This document shows positions 1-4,594 of a stretch of DNA of 5,658 nt, piece after piece. How positions within the stretch are numbered: position 1 is the stretch's first letter; each line of letters begins with the position of its first letter. The notes below the pieces were generated by a model, which saw only the letters and a list, made by a program, of their open reading frames with translations, did not search any database and was not told the DNA's origin. This stretch comes from Candidatus Falkowbacteria bacterium CG10_big_fil_rev_8_21_14_0_10_44_15 (GTDB lineage Bacteria > Patescibacteriota > Patescibacteriia > Patescibacteriales > XYC2-FULL-47-12). A program made the translations under genes and the position numbers. The stretch spans positions 265-5,922 of the forward strand of contig PFAT01000038.1 of assembly GCA_002773575.1 (NCBI GenBank), in the 5' to 3' direction.

Positions 1-909
1 AATTGGCGCAGGAATAATGGCGAGCGGGGCGCTAAACGTCTGCGCGACTCCAGCCGCTAAATCAGCCGACATGTTATCAATCGTGCGCAAGCTGTCCGTT
101 ACCGCTTGCGCCAAAGAGGACAGAACATAGCGCTGCCTGGTGGCCGCGCGCTCTTCTAAAATAGTTAAGCCGCCGTTAATTAAACCGCCTAACTCGCCTA
201 CTTTCAGTACCGCCCCAACGGCCGCCTGCCGCAACTGCCCCTGCCAGCTCGCGTCTTTATTTTGTACCAGAATTTCCGCCTGCTCCAATAAATCAGCGCC
301 GCGCTCTAAGAGCGCCGTCCCTTGCTCGCTGACTTTTGCTTTCAGCTTATCCGCCCCCTTCGCTATGCTTTGGACGACGGCCGCTGCCGCCCGCTGAAAT
401 CCGGACTCTAATTTCGCGGCCTGAACCGGCGCTATCCAAAAGAAAGAAGCTAATGATACCGTAGTTAAAATTAAAAAGCTCGCCATCAGCGTCTGAAACT
501 TATGGCGGGCGATGTTAAACAAAGTGTCCTTGATTAAAGGAGCGTAAATTTCTTGCGGCTTACTGGAAAGCGCTTTGGCTAAACCGCGCTCCATTGCCGG
601 CGCTTTTTTCCCCTCTCGCGCGTGCGTCTTTTGCTCTACGGCTGCCGCGTAGTTAAAAACGTCCGCCATCCGTACTTTCCAGTTGCGGCCAAACTTTTGG
701 GCGGGGACTTTTTTGTTTCTAACGAGCAGAGAAAGATATTCTTGGCTGAAGCGGGTATAGGTTGCCGCTTCCGCCAAACTGATGTAAGCGGTTTTATCGC
801 CGATAAATTCAAACGACTGATTCGCGCCTGAATCAGTGCCAGCCGTTACCTCAAAAGCATCCGGCTGAACCGGCTTAAGCTCTTTTTGTTCGTCTCCTTT
901 TTTTTGCAT
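1..909 (-). CDS. Excisionase-type HTH protein with one transmembrane segment and helical exported region (3' end outside window)
   Basis: An uninterrupted minus-strand frame starts at the ATG at 909-907 and stays open for 303 codons to base 1, so the C-terminus is missing. Residues 1-40 are polar. Residues ~42-89 (YISLAEAATYTRFSQEYLS, then a basic VGRNW-like FGRNWKVR turn) look like the MerR/excisionase-type helix-turn-helix (HTH_17 style). Residues ~138-164 form one hydrophobic segment ending PVQA. The remaining ~140 residues are Ala/Leu/Glu-rich and mostly helical (SEQGTALLERGADLLEQAE). Predicted topology is DNA-binding domain in the cytoplasm and the helical part outside. Proteins with this HTH-plus-membrane layout and long exported tails are, from memory, frequent in Parcubacteria; their role is not established. 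It could be a membrane-tethered regulator or a surface protein whose HTH-like domain has another use. No Shine-Dalgarno precedes the ATG. A TATCGGATA palindrome lies 22 bases upstream. The frame is certain, the function uncertain. Confidence 0.85.
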   Translation of the reverse strand, partial: MQKKGDEQKELKPVQPDAFEVTAGTDSGANQSFEFIGDKTAYISLAEAATYTRFSQEYLSLLVRNKKVPAQKFGRNWKVRMADVFNYAAAVEQKTHAREGKKAPAMERGLAKALSSKPQEIYAPLIKDTLFNIARHKFQTLMASFLILTTVSLASFFWIAPVQAAKLESGFQRAAAAVVQSIAKGADKLKAKVSEQGTALLERGADLLEQAEILVQNKDASWQGQLRQAAVGAVLKVGELGGLINGGLTILEERAATRQRYVLSSLAQAVTDSLRTIDNMSADLAAGVAQTFSAPLAIIPAPI

Positions 910-926
910 GGGGAGTTTAAAATTAA

Positions 927-932
927 ATTGTA
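927..932 (-). promoter_or_regulatory. Putative -10 box of the HTH-membrane gene
   Basis: Read on the minus strand, TACAAT occupies 932-927 and shares its first two bases with the palindrome at 931-939. Seventeen bases separate it from the ATG at 909, which would give a leader of about 10 bases with no Shine-Dalgarno. TTTAAT at 927-922 is an alternative that would make the mRNA nearly leaderless. No good -35 is visible. A protein bound at the palindrome would cover this box. Confidence 0.35.
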
Positions 933-1020
933 TCGGATAAAATTTTCGTTGATTTAATTATAACATTTTTAAAGGGTTAAGGGCAACTAAAAAAACGGAA
1001 AAAAATATTTCTATCCGATA
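931..1020. repeat. Palindrome pair 1: 90-base unit bounded by TATCGGATA and TATCCGATA
   Basis: TATCGGATA at 931-939 and TATCCGATA at 1012-1020 are exact inverted copies, 81 bases centre to centre. Each is itself a near-perfect palindrome (TATC, one central C/G, GATA). The interior is AT-rich and does not match the interior of the other two units beyond the first three bases (AAA). The left copy lies 22 bases upstream of the HTH-membrane start codon. Either two operator sites or the ends of a small inverted-repeat element would fit. Confidence 0.6.
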
Positions 1021-1193
1021 TTACTTTGCAATTTACCTGAAACTGTAAAAAATCATTTAAAATTAGCAAAAATTATTCTTAGCGATGCCTGTTTTAATTG
1101 TAACCGTTAACTTTAAAAAAGCTTGGCCCCGTTAAAGCCGGCCGAATATTAAAAAATAAAAAACGTTTATCCACAACTGCCAAATAATAAAAT

Positions 1194-1345
1194 GTCATTC
1201 CCGCGAAAGCGGGAATCCCGACGTAAGCGGACTAACAATGAGATCCCTGTTTGCATGGGGGTGACATTCTTTCACTATCATTCCCACCCCTGTTGTCATT
1301 CCCGTCCCGCAGTATTGCGGGAGTAATCCCGATGGAGTGGGACGA
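1194..1345. repeat. Composite GTCATTCCCG palindromic repeat (dRS3-like)
   Basis: ATTCCCGC-GAAA-GCGGGAAT at 1197-1216 is a perfect 8-bp stem with a GNRA-type tetraloop and fits the ATTCCC-N8-GGGAAT pattern of the neisserial dRS3 repeat; similar GTCATTCCCGCG...GCGGGAATCC repeats occur in many unrelated bacteria. A second, degenerate module follows: TCATTCCC at 1277-1284 and GTCATTCCC at 1295-1303, then a hairpin TCCCGCA-GTAT-TGCGGGA at 1305-1322. AATCCCGA recurs at 1214-1221 and 1325-1332. GGGGTG (1258-1263) can pair with CACCCC (1285-1290). It is far more GC-rich than the surrounding spacer. No coding potential is seen. It resembles a nested or partly decayed non-autonomous intergenic repeat. 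Confidence 0.75.
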
Positions 1346-1389
1346 GAAATCGCTAAAATAACTTTCTAAATAATTTGACATAATTTCCC

Positions 1390-1480
1390 TATCGGATAAA
1401 ACTATAGTTATGGCTGATAGGGAGAAAAAATAACTATTGATTTAAGCCGGCTGACGGTTATTTTTTCTTTTTATCCGATA
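1390..1480. repeat. Palindrome pair 2: 91-base unit with 12-bp inverted ends
   Basis: TATCGGATAAAA at 1390-1401 is the exact reverse complement of TTTTATCCGATA at 1469-1480. The two palindrome centres are 82 bases apart, almost the same as in the other pairs. The interior contains a second nested inverted repeat (1425-1434 with 1457-1466). An alternative stem CCCTATC (1387-1393) with GATAGGG (1416-1422) would compete with the outer one. The right end lies 9 bases upstream of the -10 box of the M16 gene, that is, where a -35 region would be. Confidence 0.6.
1425..1466. other. Hairpin AAAAAATAAC / GTTATTTTTT upstream of M16 gene
   Basis: A perfect 10-bp inverted repeat joins 1425-1434 and 1457-1466 across a 22-base loop that contains the palindrome AGCCGGCT (1445-1452). 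It is followed on the plus strand by CTTTTT, so it could act as a weak terminator or attenuator for transcription starting further upstream. It lies upstream of the proposed start point of the M16 transcript and would not be part of that leader. Confidence 0.4.
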
Positions 1481-1489
1481 TTAAAAAAT

Positions 1490-1495
1490 TATAAT
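1490..1495 (+). promoter_or_regulatory. Putative -10 box of the M16 peptidase gene
   Basis: A consensus TATAAT at 1490-1495 ends 7 bases before the ATG at 1503. A start point 6-8 bases downstream of the box would fall on or next to the start codon, implying a leaderless mRNA; this agrees with the lack of any Shine-Dalgarno. No -35 match lies at 16-18 bases; that position is T-rich and overlaps the palindrome TATCCGATA (1472-1480). Confidence 0.5.
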
Positions 1496-1502
1496 TATAC
1501 TT

Positions 1503-2765
1503 ATGTATAAACTGCAAACCCTTCCTAACGGCGTCAGGCTGTTAACTGTTCCTATGCCTGCCACCCAGGCTTTCACCATTCTCGTGATGGTAGCGACCGG
1601 TTCGCGCTATGAAAGCCGGGCGCTCAACGGCATCTCGCATTTTTTAGAGCACATGTTTTTTAAAGGAACCGCTAAACGGCCAAGCGCGTTTGCGATTTCT
1701 TCCGCCTTAGATAAAGTGGGCGGAGAATTCAACGCCTTTACTTCCAAAGAGTATACCGGTTATTACGCGAAAGTTGACGGCGCGCACGCTTTGCTGGCGC
1801 TTGACGTCATTGCTGATATTTTACTTCATTCTAAATTTGAACGGCGGGAAATTGAGCGGGAGCGCGGTGTGATACTGGAAGAAATTAACATGTACGAAAA
1901 TAACCCCATCCTACATATTGAAGATTTATTTGAATCCTGCTTGTACGGCGACACCCCGGCGGGCTGGGATACTATCGGCACGAAAGCTAATATTAAAAAT
2001 TTCAGCCGCAATGACTTTTTAAGCTATTGGCGCTCCCATTACCAGGGCCGCAACCTGGTCATTGCTTTAGCCGGCCGGTTTAAAACTAAAGATGTTTCCG
2101 TAAGCAAAAAATTTTTCCGCGAAATTCCGGCGGGAACAAAAAATAAAACTAATAGTTTCCCCGCCCCTCAAACCGCTCCCGTCCTAAAAGTTAAAGAACA
2201 AAAAACCGAACAAACAAACTTATCAATCGGCGTCAGGGCTTATAGCTACTTTGATTCTAATTACCCTACTTTGAAATTATTAGGGATAATCTTAGGCGCC
2301 TCCATGAGTTCGCGCTTGTTTATCGCCGTGCGCGAACGCCGGGGGCTGGCTTATCAAGTGCATACTAATGTGGAAGGATACGCCGACAGCGGCTATCTAA
2401 CGACTAATATCGGCGCCTCGGCTGATAACATAGAGGCGGCGGTTAAAGTAGTTTTACGGGAATACCGCCGCATAGCTAAAGAGCTTGTCAGCGCGGCCGA
2501 ATTAAAGAAAGCCAAAGATTATTTTAAAGGCAAAGTCGCCTTACAATTAGAGTCTTCGGAAAATATGGCGAGCTGGTTTAGCCGGCAGGCGGTATTAGGC
2601 CTCCCTCTGCTCACGGCTAAAGAGCATATAGAAGAAATAATGCGGGTGAGCCGGACGGATGTTAAACGAGTGGCAAACCAGATATTCCAAAATAACGGCT
2701 TAAATTTGGCTGTTATCGGGTATCGGATAAATACTGGCGGCTTAACTAAGATATTAAAGCTCTAA
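1503..2765 (+). CDS. M16B family zinc metallopeptidase (insulinase/processing-peptidase type)
   Basis: Complete 420-residue protein. The N-terminal M16 domain carries the inverted zinc motif HFLEH at residues 46-50, with His46 and His50 as zinc ligands and Glu49 as the general base. Glu127 lies 77 residues after His50, as in pitrilysin and the mitochondrial processing peptidase beta subunit, and is the third ligand; Glu120 fits the accessory acidic position. The C-terminal M16 domain shows the signature SRLFIAVRERRGLAY at 270-284, with the conserved Arg277 and Tyr284 pair. Its length suits the one-pair M16B subfamily, which forms two-domain clamshells working as homo- or heterodimers on small unfolded peptides. 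No signal peptide or membrane segment is visible, so it should be cytoplasmic. No second M16 gene is next to it, suggesting a homodimer. ATG at 1503 is chosen because the family starts with a short KLxxLPNG strand, as here. The last codons (YRI) contain a TATCGGATA copy. Confidence 0.95.
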   Translation: MYKLQTLPNGVRLLTVPMPATQAFTILVMVATGSRYESRALNGISHFLEHMFFKGTAKRPSAFAISSALDKVGGEFNAFTSKEYTGYYAKVDGAHALLALDVIADILLHSKFERREIERERGVILEEINMYENNPILHIEDLFESCLYGDTPAGWDTIGTKANIKNFSRNDFLSYWRSHYQGRNLVIALAGRFKTKDVSVSKKFFREIPAGTKNKTNSFPAPQTAPVLKVKEQKTEQTNLSIGVRAYSYFDSNYPTLKLLGIILGASMSSRLFIAVRERRGLAYQVHTNVEGYADSGYLTTNIGASADNIEAAVKVVLREYRRIAKELVSAAELKKAKDYFKGKVALQLESSENMASWFSRQAVLGLPLLTAKEHIEEIMRVSRTDVKRVANQIFQNNGLNLAVIGYRINTGGLTKILKL

Positions 2766-2810
2766 AGTAATAATTTTTCTCTAAATTCGGCAGAAAATAA
2801 TCATCCGATA
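2721..2810. repeat. Palindrome pair 3: 90-base unit across the 3' end of the M16 gene
   Basis: TATCGGATA at 2721-2729, inside the last codons of the M16 gene, pairs with CATCCGATA at 2802-2810, 37 bases after the stop codon. Eight bases are exactly complementary (2721-2728 with 2803-2810), and the centres are 81 bases apart. The right copy differs from the consensus in its first base. Confidence 0.5.
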
Positions 2811-2818
2811 GATTATTT
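2795..2818. other. AT-rich hairpin after the M16 stop codon
   Basis: AAATAATC (2795-2802) is the reverse complement of GATTATTT (2811-2818), leaving the loop ATCCGATA, which is most of the repeated palindrome. The stem has one G-C pair and no following T-run, so it is a poor terminator. Confidence 0.35.
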
Positions 2819-2873
2819 ATCACTAATGTTAGTTAAAATTATCTCCCTTATTTTATATAAAATTTCTCTCTTG

Positions 2874-2929
2874 ATATTAGCTATAAGTAAAAGATAAGGC
2901 ATGCAAAATATTAAGTATAGCTTCAATAT
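2874..2929. other. Imperfect inverted repeat next to a TATCCGATA site
   Basis: AGCTATA (2879-2885) pairs with TATAGCT (2916-2922); beyond a 2-base bulge, ATATT (2874-2878) pairs with AATAT (2925-2929). The TATCCGATA copy at 2932 follows two bases later. The 30-base loop has no recognised RNA motif. Function unknown. Confidence 0.3.
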
Positions 2930-2931
2930 TG

Positions 2932-2940
2932 TATCCGATA
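2932..2940. promoter_or_regulatory. TATCCGATA palindromic site
   Basis: Exact copy of the repeated palindrome. Identity with the copy at 1472 extends to 18 bases (TATCCGATATTAAAAAAT at 2932-2949 and 1472-1489). No gene starts downstream of it on either strand within 300 bases. Confidence 0.5.
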
Positions 2941-3024
2941 TTAAAAAATGGCCTGAACGTAAAATTTAGCTTGCGCGCGATTATCCGCTGATAACTTATC
3001 GTTAAGCAATCTTAAGTAAAAATT

Positions 3025-3057
3025 AAAAAGATAGAGTAAGAGCGCTCTATCTTTTTT
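3025..3057. terminator. Bidirectional intrinsic terminator between convergent units
   Basis: AAAAAGATAGAG (3025-3036) is the exact reverse complement of CTCTATCTTTTT (3045-3056), giving a 12-bp stem with an 8-base loop. On the plus strand the stem ends in a run of six T (3052-3057); on the minus strand the reverse complement also ends in T-runs (TTTTT, AA, TTTTT). It can stop both the M16 transcript arriving from the left and the lemA-to-four-helix-bundle transcript arriving from the right. Confidence 0.85.
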
Positions 3058-3095
3058 ATTACTAAACTATTTATGTTATTTTATGTTACTTTCAA

Positions 3096-3104
3096 TATCC
3101 GATA
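3096..3104. promoter_or_regulatory. TATCCGATA palindromic site
   Basis: Exact copy with the palindrome extended to AATATC-C-GATATT (3095-3106 plus neighbours). Its centre is 164 bases from the copy at 2932, twice the spacing of the three pairs. It lies between the terminator and the left arm of the first four-helix-bundle cassette. Confidence 0.5.
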
Positions 3105-3152
3105 TTAATTTTTAGCTAACATTAGAAGAAGGAAGTAAGGTAGTTAATAATT

Positions 3153-3180
3153 AAAACTGTTAAATAATTCTTTCAGTTTT
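3153..3180. terminator. Weak hairpin, possible second terminator for minus-strand transcripts
   Basis: AAAACTG (3153-3159) pairs with CAGTTTT (3174-3180) over a 14-base loop. On the minus strand the stem is preceded by A-rich sequence and ends in TTTT then AATTATT. The stem is short with two G-C pairs, so the call is tentative; the stem at 3025-3057 is much better. Confidence 0.25.
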
Positions 3181-3198
3181 TTCATACTCAATAGATAA

Positions 3199-3233
3199 AA
3201 ATATCAAATAACAAAAACCAAATAGCAAACAAA
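3199..3233 (+). repeat. Left heptad arm of cassette 1
   Basis: Five 7-base units of the general form AAATANC, starting AAATATC and ending AAACAAA, all phased. It lies 22 bases after the stop codon of the four-helix-bundle gene (in gene direction). Confidence 0.65.
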
Positions 3234-3255
3234 TTCTAAACACAAAATATAAAAT

Positions 3256-3630
3256 TTAAGATTTCGCCTTCCATGACTTTTCGCCTGATTTATCTAAAAT
3301 TGAACTAAAAATTTTTATTAATTCAGTTGTTTCTTGAATCAAGCCCATCCTTTCTTGTTCTAATATTTTATTATTGCCGATGTATATTAACTCTAACCAA
3401 TACCTGCTTTCTTTTGCTTCTTTGCGTGAAATTCTAATTCGCATACAAAAGTCTTTTTTGCTTAGCGCTTCATTAGCTTCAATATAGTTTGCGCCGACTG
3501 ACCCCGATGATCTTACTAGTTGCTTGCCATCCTCAATATTGCCTATTGTTCGGGGTATCTTTTTAACAAAACTCCGGACTCTCTTAGCAAAATTCAATGT
3601 CCTTTCTTCCAAATCATATTCTCTATGCAT
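3256..3630 (-). CDS. Four-helix-bundle protein 1 (S23 / 23S rRNA intervening-sequence protein family)
   Basis: Complete 124-residue protein, a usual length for the family (TIGR02436/PF05635 type). The hallmark region is LVRSSGSVGANYIEANEALS at residues 38-57, followed by the charged stretch RISRKEAKESRYWLELI (66-82) of the third helix. No signal peptide or membrane segment. Family members occur inside 23S rRNA genes of some bacteria and as free-standing genes, and share their fold with Avd of diversity-generating retroelements; solved members form pentamers with a basic face thought to bind nucleic acid, but the cellular role is unknown. The gene follows the TPM gene on the same strand after 58 bases, with no promoter or Shine-Dalgarno evident, so read-through from lemA-TPM is likely. 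It sits between inverted heptad-repeat arms. It is of a different subtype from the second copy at 4595-4966, so the two are not a recent duplication. Confidence 0.9.
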   Translation of the reverse strand: MHREYDLEERTLNFAKRVRSFVKKIPRTIGNIEDGKQLVRSSGSVGANYIEANEALSKKDFCMRIRISRKEAKESRYWLELIYIGNNKILEQERMGLIQETTELIKIFSSILDKSGEKSWKAKS

Positions 3631-3661
3631 ATTTTTAGATATTGAAATTTATAATTTGATT

Positions 3662-3689
3662 TTTGTTTGTTATTTGATATTTGTTATTT
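3662..3689 (-). repeat. Right heptad arm of cassette 1
   Basis: On the minus strand four phased 7-base units, AAATAAC, AAATATC, AAATAAC, AAACAAA, run from 3689 to 3662. The first base is the final A of the TPM stop codon (TAA, 3691-3689). Like the left arm it ends with AAACAAA next to the gene. Confidence 0.65.
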
Positions 3690-4576
3690 TACCAGGACCC
3701 AGAGCTTCCTCCTCCTCCGCTCATCCCTCCTCCGAAGCCGCCAAAACCGCCGCTTCCGCTCATCCCGCCGCCAAAACCGCCGCCGCCAAACCACCACGGC
3801 AGATGGCGCCCGCTTGCCTTAGCCGCGTGATATTTTTTGGAAACAACATAATCAAACAAGGATCCAAAAATAGTGAAACCGATAATTGACGCTGCACCAA
3901 TCCAAACAAACCCCCAAATAAAACCTAAAATAACGCCGGCCGCGCCGCCGATGATGCCGCCGGCCCACCAGGATTTGGAGCGGCCCAAAATGGCCGCGAG
4001 CCACATCAACAAAAAAATAGCCGCCCAAGCAATAAATTCAAAATTAGCTATTTTGCGCTGGGGTAATTTTTCTGCCGGCACATACTCGCCGCGCGTCGCT
4101 TTGATAATGCTCTCCAGCGCTAAACTTATGCCTTCGCCATACTTGCCCGCCTGAAACGCCGGCTTCATTTCATTATTGATAATCCAGTTTGACTGCGCGT
4201 CCGTGAGCGCGCCTTCCAAACCATAGCCGACTTCAAGGCGCATTTTCCGGTCCTCCACCGCCACTAATGCCAAAACGCCGTTATCTCTGTTCTCTTTCCC
4301 TACCCCCCACTCCTTAAACAGCTCGGCCGCGAAATTTTCAATGTAATCGCCGCCTAAATTATTTATGGTTACGACTGAAATCTCGTTGCTCGTTTCTTTT
4401 TCAAAATTAACTAATTTTTGCTCTAAGCTCTGTTTAGTCGCCCCATCAATTACGCCGGCAAAATCGTTGACAAAACCAGACGGGGAGCCGGGGTTGTAGT
4501 ACGCTAAAACCGGAGTCATACTTATAAAAAGTAAAAAAATATTGGATATTAGATATTGGATATTACGACGTTTCAT
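3689..4576 (-). CDS. TPM-domain (YgcG-like) exported membrane protein with Gly-rich tail
   Basis: Complete 295-residue protein. Residues 1-25 form a signal peptide (MKRR, hydrophobic core, TPVLA, then YYNPG). The TPM domain (PF04536 type) covers ~34-165, opening with GFVNDFAGVID and carrying the signature DNGVLALVAVEDRK...RLEVGYGLEGALTDA at ~98-127. Membrane segments lie at ~178-198 and, in a Gly-rich stretch, ~203-245, probably two. The tail (263-295) is almost only Gly, Phe, Ser and Met and ends SSGSW, as many family members end in a GGW-like motif. The TPM domain should be outside the membrane. Plant and bacterial relatives have been linked to phosphatase activity and photosystem repair, but the role here is unknown; adjacency to lemA is a common arrangement. 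Only 18 bases separate its ATG from the stop of four-helix-bundle gene 2. Codons 5-14 are made of the heptad repeats of cassette 2, so the insertion appears to have rebuilt its start. Confidence 0.92.
   Translation of the reverse strand: MKRRNIQYLISNIFLLFISMTPVLAYYNPGSPSGFVNDFAGVIDGATKQSLEQKLVNFEKETSNEISVVTINNLGGDYIENFAAELFKEWGVGKENRDNGVLALVAVEDRKMRLEVGYGLEGALTDAQSNWIINNEMKPAFQAGKYGEGISLALESIIKATRGEYVPAEKLPQRKIANFEFIAWAAIFLLMWLAAILGRSKSWWAGGIIGGAAGVILGFIWGFVWIGAASIIGFTIFGSLFDYVVSKKYHAAKASGRHLPWWFGGGGFGGGMSGSGGFGGFGGGMSGGGGSSGSW
3717..3790 (-). repeat. Imperfect 39-base tandem repeat in the Gly-rich tail of the TPM protein
   Basis: CCGCTCATCCC on the plus strand recurs at 3717-3727 and 3756-3766, followed in each case by Gly-codon-rich sequence. 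The 39-base period keeps frame and doubles the peptide FGGGMSG. It is probably a slippage-prone low-complexity tail. Confidence 0.5.
4537..4564 (-). repeat. Left heptad arm of cassette 2, translated as part of the TPM signal peptide
   Basis: Units AATATCC, AATATCT, AATATCC, AATATTT on the minus strand. They begin exactly at codon 5 of the TPM gene and encode NIQYLISNIF (residues 5-14), because 28 bases in frame cover just over nine codons. Confidence 0.7.
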
Positions 4577-4594
4577 AATTCAACCCGGCTATTG

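Larger units (their letters stand above)
910..1502. other. 593-base spacer between divergent genes
   Basis: No convincing coding region lies here. The spacer separates the minus-strand HTH-membrane gene from the plus-strand M16 peptidase gene, so it should hold both promoters. It contains two pairs of TATCSGATA palindromes (931/1012 and 1390/1472), a GC-rich composite repeat at 1194-1345, a hairpin at 1425-1466 and a TATAAT box at 1490-1495. A TTGACA hexamer lies at 1375-1380, but its best -10 partners are off-spaced (TATAGT at 1403 is 22 bases away), so I do not call a promoter there. The rest is AT-rich DNA without recognisable structure. Confidence 0.8.
2766..3255. other. 490-base AT-rich spacer between convergent genes
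   Basis: No credible gene is seen. The spacer holds a strong bidirectional terminator (3025-3057), three TATCSGATA sites (2802, 2932, 3096), an AT hairpin at 2795-2818, an imperfect inverted repeat at 2874-2929, a weak hairpin at 3153-3180 and the left heptad arm of the first four-helix-bundle cassette (3199-3233). TTATC-CGCT-GATAA at 2981-2994 has the same half-sites as the palindrome but a wider spacer. Confidence 0.8.
3199..3689. mobile_element. Candidate cassette 1: four-helix-bundle gene between inverted heptad-repeat arms
   Basis: A single gene (3256-3630, minus) is enclosed by two arms of 7-base repeats that read inward from both sides. Left arm, plus strand: AAATATC, AAATAAC, AAAAACC, AAATAGC, AAACAAA (3199-3233). 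Right arm, minus strand: AAATAAC, AAATATC, AAATAAC, AAACAAA (3689-3662). The longest exact inverted match is 15 bases (3201-3215 with 3666-3680). The right arm starts on the last base of the TPM stop codon. No transposase, terminal cleavage signal or obvious target-site duplication is visible. That it is or was mobile is inferred from its resemblance to cassette 2. Confidence 0.5.

Noticed and set aside
140..831. Plus-strand open frames (140-397, 622-831)
   Set aside because: Antisense to the HTH-membrane gene, which has a continuous 303-codon frame with recognisable domains.
1167..1175. TTATCCACA, a perfect DnaA-box consensus
   Set aside because: Single copy, no dnaA or other origin genes and no cluster of boxes. 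The TTATCCGATA palindromes share only the first six bases, so an origin is not supported.
1375..1408. TTGACA (1375-1380) as the -35 of a promoter for the M16 gene
   Set aside because: No acceptable -10 at 16-18 bases, and the TATAAT next to the ATG is a better candidate.
1826..2011. Minus-strand open frame inside the M16 gene
   Set aside because: Shadow of a gene with complete catalytic motifs.
3524..4154. Plus-strand open frames (3524-3889, 3873-4154)
   Set aside because: They lie antisense to the well-supported TPM and four-helix-bundle genes; their Ala/Pro-rich translations are the complement of Gly-rich coding.
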